A stretch of 64,000 nucleotides of DNA from Semisulcospira habei. Taxonomy: Eukaryota; Mollusca; Gastropoda; Semisulcospiridae. The notes beneath the pieces were generated by a model. That model was not told the DNA's origin and ran no database searches. It saw only the letters and a list, made by a program, of their open reading frames with translations. The stretch spans positions 182,263,250-182,327,249 of the forward strand of contig BTPG01000001.1 of the NCBI GenBank assembly GCA_036245525.1. Reading direction: 5' to 3'. Positions 23,540 through 38,311 of the stretch are shown here, piece after piece; positions within the stretch are counted from its first letter, which is position 1; the number at the start of each line of letters is the position of its first letter. Position numbers and translations under genes: made by a program.

Positions 23540-24504
23540 CCCTTTCATCGCCAAAGGCGCCGCACGGCGCCTTCACGGCCAAACGCCAGTGCCGCCGTGA
23601 GGCGACTTGTTTAGCAGACGCCACTGTCGCCGAGTGGCGACTTTGCATACAGAGTTCACAAACCTGGTTGAATCTTCTGTACATGAGATGGAAACCATTC
23701 CATCTAACAGTGTCACGTGACACAAGGCTCCATGCTTTGAATCGAGCTGATTTTCACGCAGTTTTCACGCGATTTTTGGATTTTTTGAGAAATTAACATG
23801 GCCAGCACATTGTCCCGACCGTCTTCTAAAGCACACAAGAATGCAGAGTAAGCTGCAGATTTATTTTTCAGCGGTACATTGCCGGATTGCCCGCTGTTGA
23901 CAGCGATAGTGGCGAAGAGTTTTTCCATGGTGTTGGTGGTGTTTTGGAACAAGAAGCTGAAAATGATATCGATTTTATCCCTGATGATTCCGATGAAATA
24001 GACGATGGAGATGATTGGGGGCGTGGTCAGTGGACAGTGTGAAATGTTGTGATTGTGTTGGATTTTCATGCATTATGACTATGGATTTACCTTCAATTTG
24101 GTGAGTAAATCATATTTGTTTCATGAGTTGATTCATTTTTTCTTTCCTTATCTTATTCTCCTAATATTTGTTGATTTGTCCACACTGATGATGCTAGATT
24201 GAGCGTATCACACAGGAGAGTGCAGTTCGCACATTCCAAATCTATCTTCCATCAAAGATATCTTTTCCCACTACATTCACAGAATAATGGTATGAGAATG
24301 CTTGGATGATTTGTTTAATTGTCTTCAATTTGGTATCTCATTTGATAAAATTGGAAAAATGGTTCAGAAGTTATGGATGTTGTAAAATGGTAGGGTGTTC
24401 CTTGTGTGTCTACACTGCTGCACTGCTGGTGTACAGCAGCCGCACTGTTCTGACAGGCTAGCAGGCAGGTGCACACACGCAATGTACAGTTGGCGATGAA
24501 AGGG
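23540..24504. mobile_element. piggyBac-type element inserted in copy B integrase
   Basis: A 965-bp insertion flanked by TTAA on both sides (23536-23539 and 24505-24508), with 15-bp perfect terminal inverted repeats CCCTTTCATCGCCAA. TTAA duplication and CCC-starting ends are the signature of piggyBac transposition. The plus strand around 23798-24030 contains an ATG-led piece and an acidic Asp/Glu-rich stretch resembling the N-terminus of piggyBac transposases, but no catalytic core, so it is non-autonomous. Its interior is partly GC-rich with repeated GGCGCC-like palindromes near the left end. Confidence 0.9.
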
Positions 24505-24950
24505 TTAACTCCGACTCTGATGTCGGTCATTTCTTCTAGCAATAAAAACTTCTGTAAAATATACAAATGTTATTCCTACTAGAACAGATATTATTTCTCC
24601 ATTTCTTTGTTCTGGGCTTGGTTTATAGTAGTCACTAAGTTTTGGCTGTGGTATGGTCATGTCTTCACCAGTAACAAGAAAGTATTCTTTGATCGCATCA
24701 TCGACATTTGAAAATTTATGCTGTGCGTGACCTTCAAGCCTGAGTTTTTCATTGATAAAATCAAGTTTTTCTATTCTTTGCTTCTCATAATCCTGCTGGG
24801 CTTGTGCAAGCTTTTTCAGACACCTCATTGTGACGCTTCATTTCTTCTGTTAGATTCCTCTTTGCCCATTTTTAAAAAGAGATAGTTTGATCCACTGAAA
24901 GCAAGTACATTAACAATGGCCCCGCCAATCATAATAGCTATAGTTGCCAT
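24505..24950 (-). pseudogene. Polinton copy B: two-membrane-segment protein, frameshifted
   Basis: Aligns with 10502-10936. The ATG at 24948-24950 and the C-terminal hydrophobic segment are kept. Small insertions near 24810-24850 shift the frame. The present stop comes from the TTAA target duplicate of the adjacent piggyBac element. Confidence 0.6.
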
Positions 24951-24959
24951 ATTTTTTAT

Positions 24960-25171
24960 TTACATATTTCTTGCTTGATGAGAAAGTCTTTTGTTGCAAT
25001 TGACGCTGTTACAACAGCTACTAGCTTAGCACTGTCTTCGAAGTCTTATCTACTCAAGTCTGCCGATTTCATTTTAAAAAGACTTTTTCCCAGCATAGAA
25101 TAAGCAACGGCTAGCCCGCTTATTACGGCAGAGTGATAGACAAGGTTCATTATGTTCTTTGTGTCGCTCAT
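24960..25171 (-). pseudogene. Polinton copy B: very small membrane protein
   Basis: Starts at the ATG at 25169-25171 and reads 41 codons before a stop. The downstream part aligns with copy A in a shifted frame to the TAA at 24960. It includes a short hydrophobic stretch (AVISGLAVAYSML). Recognised by conservation only. Confidence 0.45.
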
Positions 25172-25203
25172 TTTTTTATGCCACAAAAATTAAAATAATA
25201 AAT

Positions 25204-25560
25204 TTATTTACTGCATAAGAAATGGATCAAAAGGTTTTGACATTGCTGGTAATGTGGAGACTTCTTCTTTTGTTTTTGAAGTGTTTGATTTTTTGGACAC
25301 TGTTTGAGTATTTGGTTTGTATTTTTGCATAATTGGTAACCTATGTAACCAAATCCGACAACAAATCCAGCAACTATATATTTTGTTATTTCAGGTTTAG
25401 ACTCAGTTGATAGTCTCTCACTTTGTTGAGGGTGCGAAGGTGTTGGTCCTGTCGGTAGTGACACCAGTGCTGGGACTGGTGCTGTTTGTGACCCCGATGG
25501 TGGGTCAGTTACATGAGCCTTTTCTGTTGATGCTTGAAGCTGTAATTTTTTTGTCTGTTA
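25204..25560 (-). pseudogene. Polinton copy B: single-membrane-segment protein
   Basis: Open from about 25551 to 25204, with a Pro/Ser/Thr-rich N-terminal part, a hydrophobic segment (YIVAGFVVGFGYIGYQL) and a basic tail. There is no ATG in frame. Upstream the reading could join the neighbouring gene only through a shift at the A7 tract near 25546-25552, a tract that is also present in copy A. Unknown function. Confidence 0.4.
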
Positions 25561-25608
25561 TATTCAGCTAATCTTTTCCCAGCCTCAACCCTACCTGGAC
25601 TTTTAGCC

Positions 25609-26123
25609 TTAGTCACCGTTTGAACCTGCGTCAAGACAGGACTCGGTTGTGGAGTCATCTGGGTCTCGTCCATTTTCTTCTGCTTTAAAATTTATTTTAC
25701 AAAAATCAATATGACTCCCAGTAACAAGCAAGGTTACCACAGGTGCAATCCCAAACATGTAAAAGATTAGGCATGCTAATTTGTCGATTGAACTTGAAAC
25801 TACGGGGTTGCTTTCTAAATTGTGTGATAAGGTGTCAGTATCAACAGGTAGGAAGTGACTCACAGCTTTTGTGTATAGACAGATAAGAGATTGAATCAAA
25901 TCACGGGTCATTAGTGAAGCAATTTGATTTTCATATTTAGCATGAAGTTTGATTAGCTCATCAGTGGTGAGTGATTATATGTCTTCTGTCATGTATTGTT
26001 TCCGAGAAAAGCTTTTGATTTTCCAGAAACAACTACAGAGAGAAGGCGCTGTCTTTTAGAGTCCAAGTCTTTGTTTTCTACAGCACAGATATCGCTTAGA
26101 AGAAGTAATTCATCTTGGCTCAT
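25609..26123 (-). pseudogene. Polinton copy B: rightmost conserved gene
   Basis: Starts at the ATG at 26121-26123 and aligns with 11614-12143. A TAA near 25977 interrupts the frame. The half 25609-25911 is open, contains the same hydrophobic stretch and has an acidic C-terminus. Unknown function. Confidence 0.5.
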
Positions 26124-26139
26124 TTTATAATGTAATATA

Positions 26140-26629
26140 TTTTATTTTCTTTAAAGAAGTCAATGACAGCATTAATTATTTAGGTGGGGTGGGGGATCTG
26201 CCTTAATAATCGTGGGTTGATAGCTGATCAAAAACGTAGCTTTAATGATTTCCGGAATGGAACCAATATGGCTAGACAATTAAAGCGTTGGTGGTAATTG
26301 CTGAAAGTCGTTGGTCTGAATGGTTAGTTAATTAGAATAAATCTATTGATTATGGGAGGGGTGCTCTGGAGACCCCCACATGATCTATTTCTATCATTTT
26401 AAAATCCGGAAAACAACATGTGTTCCGGGTTCCAATTGAATGCCATGCAGTTTCCAGTAGGTCTGTCTAAATTGCATGGATCTAGAGAAAATGATATAGA
26501 CATCCTCTACGATGAGAATTGGTCACTGTGCTATACGTCGTCCGACTGCATAATGTGAAAAGTCGCGTCATTCGTCCGGCATGTCGGAAATATGTTAATA
26601 AATTTAAAATAAAACATATATTTAATCCT
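26140..26629. other. Non-coding flank right of copy B
   Basis: Unique-looking AT-rich sequence. No gene, no inverted terminal repeat and no similarity to the right flank of copy A that I can see. Confidence 0.5.
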
Positions 26630-28475
<1,846 letters not shown>

Positions 28476-28490
28476 ATATATATATATATA

Positions 28491-30045
28491 GTCTCTTGGC
28501 TTGACTTCGCGAACGAAGATTCTATAGGGCTTGTCCACGTCGTCTGCAGGCATTTTCGTGGCTGCGGAGGCCAATCCGGGACAGGCAGGTACGACCGCAG
28601 TGGCTGCAGGGGAAGGTCTGTTCAGGGTTCTGAGTTACGACAGCTCTGTTTTTTCTTCTGAGCCGCTTGTCCTTAAGGTTAGCTCTGCGAGAGTCCTCAA
28701 AGGAGACGGCTGCCTTGTGAATGGTGGAGCGCCAGGTGTCACGGTCCGCAGCAAGCGAAGACCACTGGCGGTGGTCGATTTGGCAGGCACTAAGTGACTT
28801 CTTGAGACCGTCTTTGTATCTCTTCTTTGGTGCCCCTCTGTCTCGGTGTCCAGTGGCGAGCTCGCCGAACAGAGTGATCTTGGGTAGGCGATGATCCTCC
28901 ATCCTGGAGACGTGCCCCGCCCAGCGAAGCTGTGTCCGCAGCAGCAAAGCCTCGATGCTCACAGTTTCCGCCTGTTCAAGGACCTCGACGTTGGTGACAT
29001 AGTCACTCCAGTGAATGCTGAGGATGGTACGCAGGCAGCGCTGGTGAAAGCGTTCGAGGAGTCGTAGTTGGCTGCGGTAGAGGGCCCAGGACTCGGAACC
29101 GTACAGCAGGGTGGTGAGGACGACAGCTCTGTACACGCTGATCTTGGTGCCTTTTTTCAGCTGTTGATTGTGCCACACCCGCTTGAATAGTCGCCCGAAA
29201 GCACTGTTCGCTTTTGCCAGCCTGTTGTCCAGCTCCTTGTCCAGCTTGGCGTCTGACGTGATGATGCAGCCAAGGTAGGTAAACTGGTGTACAGACTTCA
29301 GTTCGGACTCGCCGATGGTGATGTGGGGAGGGCGATGCTCTTCCTTGGGTGCCGGCTGATGAAGGACCTCTGTCTTTTTCAGACTGACCTCAAGTCCAAA
29401 GAGCTGGGCGGCATCTGCGAAGCAGGACGTAATGCGCTGCAAGGCTCTCTCTGTGTGTGCAACGAGGGCAGCGTCATCAGCAAAGAGCAGCTCACGAACC
29501 AGTTGGTCTAGGGTTTTCGTGTGGGCCTGCAGTCGTCTGAGGTTGAACAGGCTGCCATCGAGACGATACCTGATGTACACTGCGTCGTCGTCGTCGAGGT
29601 CCACTGTGGCCTGCTTCAACATCATGCTGAAGAAGATGGTGAAGAGGGTCGGTGCCAGCACGCAGCCTTGCTTCACGCCGTTGCGAATGGGGAATGGTTC
29701 TGAGAGGTCACTGTTTAGTCTGACCTGGCCTTGCTGGTCCTCGTGGAGCTGGACGATCATGTTGAGGAACTTTGGGGGACAGCCTATTCGCTCCAGGATC
29801 TGCCACATACCTTGCCTGCTCACAGTGTCAAACGCTTTTGTTAGGTCGACAAACGTTACGTACAGCCCTTTGTTCTGCTCGCGGCACTTCTCCTGAAGCT
29901 GTCTCAGCACAAAGACCATGTCGGTGGTACTCCTGTTGGCTCTGAAGCCACACTGGCCCTCTGGGAGGTGGTCTTCAGCGATGGCAGGTACCAGCCGATT
30001 CAGGAGCAACCTTGCGAGAATTTTCCCGGCAATGGACAGCAATTA
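28491..30045 (-). mobile_element. LINE family 2, 5'-truncated copy
   Basis: The 3' end is at about 28491 next to a short TA run, and 5' truncation occurs at about 30045 within the RT domain, followed by another TA-rich stretch. Nearly identical to 34351-36000. Confidence 0.9.
28522..30042 (-). CDS. LINE family 2 reverse transcriptase, C-terminal 506 codons
   Basis: An open frame without a stop but lacking the endonuclease and the first RT motifs. It carries [37 protein letters not shown] and the catalytic [10 protein letters not shown] box. A connection region with a [10 protein letters not shown] motif follows, then an [15 protein letters not shown] segment and a terminal CSHC...H....C finger. 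The fingers at the C-terminus suggest nucleic-acid binding by the LINE protein. It has no promoter or start of its own and is a dead fragment. It is useful because it retains a GAG codon where the longer copy at 35351 has a stop. Confidence 0.85.
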   Translation of the reverse strand: MLSIAGKILARLLLNRLVPAIAEDHLPEGQCGFRANRSTTDMVFVLRQLQEKCREQNKGLYVTFVDLTKAFDTVSRQGMWQILERIGCPPKFLNMIVQLHEDQQGQVRLNSDLSEPFPIRNGVKQGCVLAPTLFTIFFSMMLKQATVDLDDDDAVYIRYRLDGSLFNLRRLQAHTKTLDQLVRELLFADDAALVAHTERALQRITSCFADAAQLFGLEVSLKKTEVLHQPAPKEEHRPPHITIGESELKSVHQFTYLGCIITSDAKLDKELDNRLAKANSAFGRLFKRVWHNQQLKKGTKISVYRAVVLTTLLYGSESWALYRSQLRLLERFHQRCLRTILSIHWSDYVTNVEVLEQAETVSIEALLLRTQLRWAGHVSRMEDHRLPKITLFGELATGHRDRGAPKKRYKDGLKKSLSACQIDHRQWSSLAADRDTWRSTIHKAAVSFEDSRRANLKDKRLRRKNRAVVTQNPEQTFPCSHCGRTCLSRIGLRSHENACRRRGQAL

Positions 30046-30190
30046 TAATTATATATTATATATATAATTCATTTTTGTATCTTCGTCTCTTTTAAGGATG
30101 TTACTGTTTTTGTTGGCTCACGTACGAAGCAAACGTGAGTATGTTCTGGGGCAGGTCGTCCGTGGTAAACTTTAACGTTGGCATCGGGAA

Positions 30191-30191
30191 C

Positions 30192-30252
<61 letters not shown>
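30191..30252. repeat. (AAT)n microsatellite tail of LINE family 3
   Basis: About 20 AAT units directly next to the 3' end of the minus-strand L2-like LINE. The second copy at 59537-59550 has the same but shorter tail. Confidence 0.9.
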
Positions 30253-30385
30253 TACGGTATTTATAATGCGCTTATCTTGTAATAATTATAACTCTACGCG
30301 TGCACTTACAACTCGCGCACGCATGCGCACGCTTTAGACAACGACTCACGTACCACAAATAATGAAATACATTACGACAGTCTGC

Positions 30386-31522
<1,137 letters not shown>

Positions 31523-33609
31523 ATTAAAGCCACAGTATGCAAAACTTGCCCAAAAGATACTTTGTGGCAAGACCTTTTTAAACATACCAAATTTCAGTAA
31601 CGTCTCTCAAGGGCCAAGGTCAAAGGGGATCAGGACATAGGCAAAATAGCCATATTTTGACCCACAAAAATTCTCCCAAAACAATAAAATAAAATAAAAA
31701 TTGAGAGACAAACTCATATTTATCATGTTTGAGGCTATACTGTCTCCAACAAAAAGGATTTTAACGGTCTTTTTTAAAATCATTTTCTTGTTGGAAATCT
31801 TGCAGTTTATGAATGTGTAAAACCATGCGCAACACATGTTATGTGTGTTTGTTTATGTTTGTGTGGGGTACCTATTTCTTTCCACTTGTGTCACCTTTTA
31901 GATGTTTTTTCATACATTTTAATGAGGCACACGTACCACAAGAGTCAACTTTGTAACTTATCTGCTTTTGCTGTTTCTGTGTACATCCGGAGAATAAATT
32001 CTGACAAAACACTTGAGACTGGGTCAAAGTCCGAGACTCTAGGTAGATCAAAACGAGTATACCCCTAATAGTCACCAACAGTGAAAAATTACTGAATACG
32101 TTCTGGGGCTCAGTGTTACGTTTGTGGTTGCGTTATTCTTTGAGAGCATGTGTGTGTTAATCATAGGAAAGTTATTTTGGTTAAGAATTACGTACCTTTT
32201 TCTTTAGTAGGATTCATTTTCTGTTGCATGGAGAATTGGGATCGATTTTTCTTGTGACGCGTAGTTTCGCTACAATAGACTGGAAGGTTCGAGCAGGGTC
32301 GCGATCTTTCTAGTGACCTCAGATATGACGTCAAAGTGTCGGCTACATTTCGTTACATTTTATCAAAGACGCTTAAAGGGTAGTGGAAATTTGTAGTAAC
32401 TTCCATAGAGTTTTTTTTTAAATTAATATTAATGAGTTTTGGTTACGTTTTCTTTTCTGATTGGTTGTGCTGGGAGAATTTGCTGGATTGTTCTGGAAAT
32501 CTGTAATAGTATAAAAGACCGTGTTATGAAGTATGTGTGTACATTGTATGAGAGATGCAGTGCGTCAAAAACTGTTGATGCATTGTAGAGGAGACAGTGT
32601 ATCAGTGTTAGTGCATTTGTGGATGCATTGTGTGGAGATCGCATCGCTGCAATAATATATTGTTGTAACTGTTACCCCAGAGTGGTCTACAACCTTGTGG
32701 CACGTTTGACGAGTTGTAACCGAGTGAAGTTTCTTTACAAGAACCCTAAGTGCGTGTGTCTGGTGTGATTCCATCATTCGAGACGTTTCCGGAATATGCA
32801 TATGCCGCGTATACGTAGGCGGCACGTCTCGAATGAGTTAAGGGCATAGCAGACCTGGTACTCTATGTGTTTTAAAACATCCCCCACCCCCACCCCCCCG
32901 GCGATGTACGTTCCAGATTCAATAGCGTAAAGCGGAAATGTGAAACTCTCTGTAAAACCTGAGGTAGAAACCTTCAATCGCCCGGTTTAAGAAGGTTGTG
33001 AAAACTGTGAGTCCGTCCATCATGATTATCTAGTCCCGCAGTCCCAGTCCTCCTCAACACCCCCCCCCCCTCCCCCACCTCCCCCCGCACCTTCTTCTTA
33101 CATTAAATGTTCTTCTTGATAATTAATAACATAATTTAATATTCGGAGCAAATCGATTATGCTTATTCAGTTATTGCAACAAATATCGCTGCTGTGTTCG
33201 TGACCTTGCGCTTTTTTTCCCCCAAATGAACTATCATCCTGTCAAACAAAAATCAGATGGACCCAGTGCTTTTAAAGACATGCTTTGTGTAAAGTGATTT
33301 ACAACAATAGCAACCCCAAAACATGTAGCCTCGCTTTAACCTTGACAAACCTTCATCTTGATCCAGTTTTAATGATGGAAATCACCAGCTAAGCTCCACA
33401 TAAAATCGAATGACAAACGCAACAAACCAGCGTAGCAAATAAAGCGACTACACCCTCGCCCCTTCCACTTTCATGGTGAAAGGGTGTGATCTTTGGTGGC
33501 ATAAAACAGTTCTGGACTACACTTGTAAAGTTTTCATGAGCGTGTTGATAGTTTTTGTAATGTACCGTTTTTGAACAACGCCTACACTGAAACACAACCA
33601 GCCTCAAAC
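31523..33609. other. Intergenic stretch without a recognised gene
   Basis: No convincing coding region. It contains a 12-bp inverted repeat (32775-32786 and 32824-32835), C-rich runs near 32880-32900 and 33060-33085, and a TATA-like tataaaag at 32511 with no supported transcript. Confidence 0.5.
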
Positions 33610-34381
33610 TACAGTGGAGTCCGCTTAACACGACTAATTTCTGGGGACACCGGCGGAAAATCACATCGTGTTAAACGTATTTCGTGTTAACCAATATGGC
33701 CTCAAAATTGATCACGGCCCTCCCGGCAAGGAAAAAGTGTGTAACAGACGCGTGCATGAATGAGTACGAGGTTAAAAGTGCACATTATCGTACTAAATAT
33801 GCTTACCTTACCTTCAGCTCGCTAGGAAAACGCAAGGAGACGTGTACAGCTCACGTATTTAATGTAAAATCCATCAGGTAAAATCCATAGTAAAGTAAAA
33901 GCAACACAGGCTGAAGTACAATCTCGCATCGGTAAAAGCAACACGGTCAAAGTCATTTAAAAAACGCCATGATCGAAGTCTGTCTTGCGTTATCAGTTGA
34001 CAGCCCGTGTAGAGAGACAATCGTGGATCTCATTAATCTTGTTTCAGTTTCACTTCAATCGTAATCGACTTCTGTTTTACCTTGGGGGTAGCCACGATCG
34101 GTGGTTAACTTTAGTGAGGGAGTGTTGGGTTGTGTTGGTACACGAATGATGCATGAATGTACAGTTCAGAAACTCTAGCCAATGAGAAGACGGATTACAA
34201 CAACTGAAGGCTATTCAGCCAATCACAGGCTAGAGTTCATTCTATTCTGTGTCATGTGTACTACAGCACGAGAGCGACACGTGCAGTGCCCCTTTCATGA
34301 ACTGGTTTTAGGTGTTTGAGACTGGAATCTGTGTTCGTGTTAAACAGGTGTCTTCTTGGCTTGACTTCGCGAACCAAGATT

Positions 34382-36493
34382 CTATAGGGCTTGCCCACGT
34401 CGTCTGCAGGCATTTTCGTGGCTGCGGAGGCCAATCCGGGACAGGCAGGTTCGACCGCAGTGGCTGCAGGGGAAGGTCTGGTCAGGGTTCTGAGTTACGA
34501 CAACTCTGTTTTTTCTTCTGAGCCGCTTGTCCTTAAGGTTAGCTCTGCGAGAGTCCTCAAAGGAGACGGCTGCCTTGTGAATGGTGGAGCGCCAGGTGTC
34601 ACGGTCCGCAGCAAGCGAAGACCACTGGCGGTGGTCGATTTGGCAGGCACTAAGTGACTTCTTGAGACCGTCTTTGTATCTCTTCTTTGGTGCCCCTCTG
34701 TCTCGGTGTCCAGTGGCGAGCTCGCCGAACAGAGTGATCTTGGGTAGGCGATGATCCTCCATCCTGGAGACGTGCCCCGCCCAGCGAAGCTGTGTCCGCA
34801 GCAGCAAAGCCTCGATGCTCACAGTTTCCGCCTGTTCAAGGACCTCGACGTTGGTGACATAGTCACTCCAGTGAATGCTGAGGATGGTACGCAGGCAGCG
34901 CTGGTGAAAGCGTTCGAGGAGTCGTAGTTGGCTGCGGTAGAGGGCCCAGGACTCGGAACCGTACAGCAGGGTGGTGAGGACGACAGCTCTGTACACGCTG
35001 ATCTTGGTGCCTTTTTTCAGCTGTTGATTGTGCCACACCCGCTTGAATAGTCGCCCGAAAGCACTGTTCGCTTTTGCCAGCCTGTTGTCCAGCTCCTTGT
35101 CCAGCTTGGCGTCTGACGTGATGATGCAGCCGAGGTAGGTAAACTGGTGTACAGACTTCAGTTCGGACTCGCCGATGGTGATATGGGGAGGGCGATGCTC
35201 TTCCTTGGGCGCCGGCTGATGAAGGACCTCTGTCTTTTTCAGACTGACCTCAAGTCCAAAGAGCTGGGCAGCATCTGCGAAGCAGGACGTAATGTGCTGC
35301 AAGGCTCTCTCTGTGTGTGCAACGAGGGCAGCGTCATCAGCGAAGAGCAGCTAACGAATCAGTTGGTCTAGGGTTTTGGTGTGGGCCTGCAGTCGTCTGA
35401 GGTTGAACAGGCTGCCATCGAGACGATACCTGATGTACACTGCGTCGTCATCGTCGAGGTCCACTGTGGCCTGCTTCAACATCATGCTGAAGAAGATGGT
35501 GAAGAGGGTCGGTGCCAGCACGCAGCCTTGCTTCACGCCGTTGCGAATGGGGAATGGTTCTGAGAGGTCAATGTTTAGTCTGACCTGGCCTTGCTGGTCC
35601 TCGTGGAGCTGGACGATCATGTTGAGGAACTTTGGGGGACAACCTAGTCGCTCCAGGATCTGCCACATACCTTGCCTGCTCACAGTGTCAAACGCTTTTG
35701 TTAGGTCGACAAACGTTACGTACAGCCCTTTGTTCTGCTCGCGGCACTTCTCTTGAAGCTGTCTCAGCACAAAGACCATGTCGGTGGTACTCCTGTTGGC
35801 TCTGAAGCCACACTGGCCCTCTGGGAGGTGGTCTTCAGCAATGGCAGGTATCAGCCGATTCAGGAGCAACCTTGCGAGAATTTTCCCGGCAATGGACAGC
35901 AGGGTAATTCCACGATAATTAGAGCAGGCAGACTTCTCTCCTTTGTTCTTGTACAGGGTGATGATGACTGCATCACGGAGATCCTTTGGTAGTGTTCCTT
36001 TTTCCCAGCAGCAGAGAAAGAGGTCGTGGAGCTTGTTGTGCAGTGCTGGGCCTCCATGTTTCCAGATCTCTGGCGGGATTCCGTCAATGCCTGCTGCTTT
36101 GCCACTCTTGAGCTGGTGGATGGCTGTGAGGGTCTCTTCGGCGGTGGGCGGTTCGTCCAATTCAACCTTTAGTGGAAGGTGCGGGATTTGGAGGATGACT
36201 GTTTCTTGAACAGTGCGTTCAGCGCCGAAGAGGTCCTGAAAGTATTCCGACCAGCGGTTCAAGATGGAGGTATTATCTGTGAGGAGTGCCTGTCCATCAG
36301 CGCTTCGCAGGGGACTTTGTACCAGGTGCCTAGGGCCATACACTGCTTTCAGTGCTTCGTAGAAGCCCCTGTAGTCACCGTTGTCAGCGCAGAGCTGGGT
36401 CCTCTGTGCGAGTCTGGACCACCACTCGTTCTGGAGCTCTCTAAGCTTGAGCTGGAGACTGCTGCAGATGAGGCGGAAGGCAGACTTCTTCAC
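34382..36493 (-). pseudogene. LINE family 2 reverse transcriptase, one nonsense codon
   Basis: Continues after the endonuclease with an intervening shifted piece (36511-36705). RT motifs include [37 protein letters not shown] and [18 protein letters not shown] at 35351-35353 stands where the sister copy has GAG, a few codons before the catalytic FADDAALV box. After it the frame is open again through the C-terminal zinc-finger-like tail. With that stop and the shifts at 36500 and in the G run, this copy is inactive. Confidence 0.85.
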
Positions 36494-36763
36494 AGGGCAG
36501 GAAGGCTGGGCTAGGTGGGCCTGGTGGGCGGCTCTTTTTTTGCTAGAAGTTCCTGGATCTCTACGTCGTTTTCGTCAAACCAGTCTTTGTTCCTCTTTCT
36601 AGCAAAGCTCAAGACTTCCACAGAGGATTTTACAATAGCAGTTTTCAGTTGTTCCCAGAGTGTTTCAGGGGAGGAGTCTGCTGGATCAACTGTGTCTTTG
36701 AGCATGCGCTGTAAATCGGCCTGAAGGGCAGCTTTCTTGTCGTCACGCTGAAGGCTGGCAACA

Positions 36764-37621
36764 TCAAGCTTTTTCTTGGGGGGGGGGGGGGGGGGGGGGG
36801 CCTTTCTTGGGTTTCAGCTTGAGGCGGAGCCTGAGTTTGCAGCGAACAAGGCGGTGGTCAGTGTGGCACTCTGCGCTGGGCATCACTCTGGTGAGGAGGA
36901 CGTCACTGCGGTCCCTCTGACGCACTAGGACATAGTCGATAAGGTGCCAGTGCTTGGAGCGAGGATGCATCCAGGTGGTCTTTCGACTGTCCTTTTGCTG
37001 GAAAGTAGTGTTGGTGATGACAAGTTGCTGCTCTGCACAGAGCTCCAACAGTAGGCGACCATTGTCATTGCAGTTCCCAACGCCATGCTTGCCGAGGACT
37101 CCTTTCCAGGCTTCAGAGTCTTGGCCCACTCTGGCGTTGAAGTCGCCAAGGATGATGACTTTGTCGTCTGCAGGGGTGCTCTGCAGGAGGCTGCGCAGGT
37201 CAGAGTAGAACTTGTGTTTTTCTGCAGGCTCTGCCAGGAGGGTTGGGGAGTACACACTGAGAAGGGTGACATATTGCTGGTGTCTCAGTGGGAGGCGCAT
37301 GGACATGATGCGGTCGGAGTGACCCGTTGGTAGGTTTTCCAACTTAGTCGCAATGGGGGTCTTCACCATGAAGCCCACGCCTGAGAGCCGTCTTTCTGAT
37401 GCAGGCCTGCCTGACCAGTAGAGGGTGTAGCCAGCGCCAAGTTCTTGGAGGCTGCCTTCCTCCGGAAGGCGTACTTCGCTGAGCGCGGCGATGTCGATGT
37501 TTAACCTCCGCAATTCATGGGCAATGAGGGCGGAGCGACGTTCAGGGCGTCCGCTGTCTGCTGTGTCGAGCATGGTTCGGATGTTCCAGCATGCTACGTT
37601 GAGTCCGGTCGTGGTCGTCAT
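36764..37621 (-). CDS. LINE family 2 APE-type endonuclease domain
   Basis: Starts at the ATG at 37619-37621 with LNVACWNIRTM and continues with ALSEVRLPEEG, a YSPTL segment, VIILGDFNARVG, HLIDYVLVR and CHTDHRLV, which are the ordered motifs of exonuclease-endonuclease-phosphatase nucleases that nick target DNA. Proteins with this domain are often misnamed craniofacial development protein 2-like. The frame ends in a poly-proline tract made by a G22 run (36779-36800). The original protein probably continued into the RT, so slippage in that run has separated the domains. Confidence 0.85.
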   Translation of the reverse strand: MTTTTGLNVACWNIRTMLDTADSGRPERRSALIAHELRRLNIDIAALSEVRLPEEGSLQELGAGYTLYWSGRPASERRLSGVGFMVKTPIATKLENLPTGHSDRIMSMRLPLRHQQYVTLLSVYSPTLLAEPAEKHKFYSDLRSLLQSTPADDKVIILGDFNARVGQDSEAWKGVLGKHGVGNCNDNGRLLLELCAEQQLVITNTTFQQKDSRKTTWMHPRSKHWHLIDYVLVRQRDRSDVLLTRVMPSAECHTDHRLVRCKLRLRLKLKPKKGPPPPPPPQEKA

Positions 37622-38311
37622 GAGAGTGGATCCATTGTTTTTTCTTGTTTTCTGACCGCATGAGAAGATGCCCGTTGACCGCGGCTAGCCAACTGGGGTT
37701 ACGAGGGGATGAGCTTTGGTTAGGCCACCTTTTCTAGGCCCCTCTCCGTGTGGAGCAAGCAGTGCTGTCCCTAGAGAAGGCTGCTTGGTCGTTCAGGGTG
37801 TGCCGAGTGACGTTGTCATCCCTAGGTCTACATCAGGCGACCAATATCCTGAACCGCCTGCATGCAGGTTTGAGACTGCGGCTTCCAGTGACATCTTTCA
37901 CCTGCCGTTTTGCCCCTTGCCCATCGCTACAGGACTTGGAAAGTTCAGTGTCATAGTCCGTGGGCGTTTCCTAAAGCCTGCGCGGTGGAGCTTTTTGGTG
38001 GAGTGCAGTGTGCGCAGTACTGGCCCCACCCTTTAAACCCTTGGTTCGTTTGCCATGGCCTAGCAAGCTGGGACGGTGGCATCGAGGTCCTCGGGTCGTA
38101 GGTTTTATATCAGACTGTCCTTGTCTTAGTCTCTGGTTCAAAAGCCTTCCCCGTTGACACGGGGGCTTTGATGTCAGGGGTTTCATCCCTTAGCCTTTCC
38201 GCAGCCAAGCGGCCAGGCCTGCAAGGCAGCAGGGGACTCGTGGGGGCCGGGGTCTTCTATGTCCCGTGCAGATGTGAACATCTGCCCACTGCCCAGACGG
38301 TGACACTTACC

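Noticed and set aside
29287..29896. Plus-strand open frames opposite the LINE reverse transcriptases (also near 35147, 35376, 2175 and 53498)
   Set aside because: They are antisense shadows of the RT genes and lack independent features.
32511..32518. TATA-like tataaaag as a promoter or LTR promoter
   Set aside because: No downstream gene, no matching second LTR and no primer-binding site could be found.
33684..33881. 65-codon open frame at the left end of the pogo-like element
   Set aside because: No transposase motif, and partly made of sub-terminal repeats. It may be a transposase remnant but cannot be supported.
37716..38186. Overlapping open frames on both strands upstream of the LINE endonuclease
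   Set aside because: They lie in the LINE 5' untranslated region, and no frame shows recognisable protein sequence.
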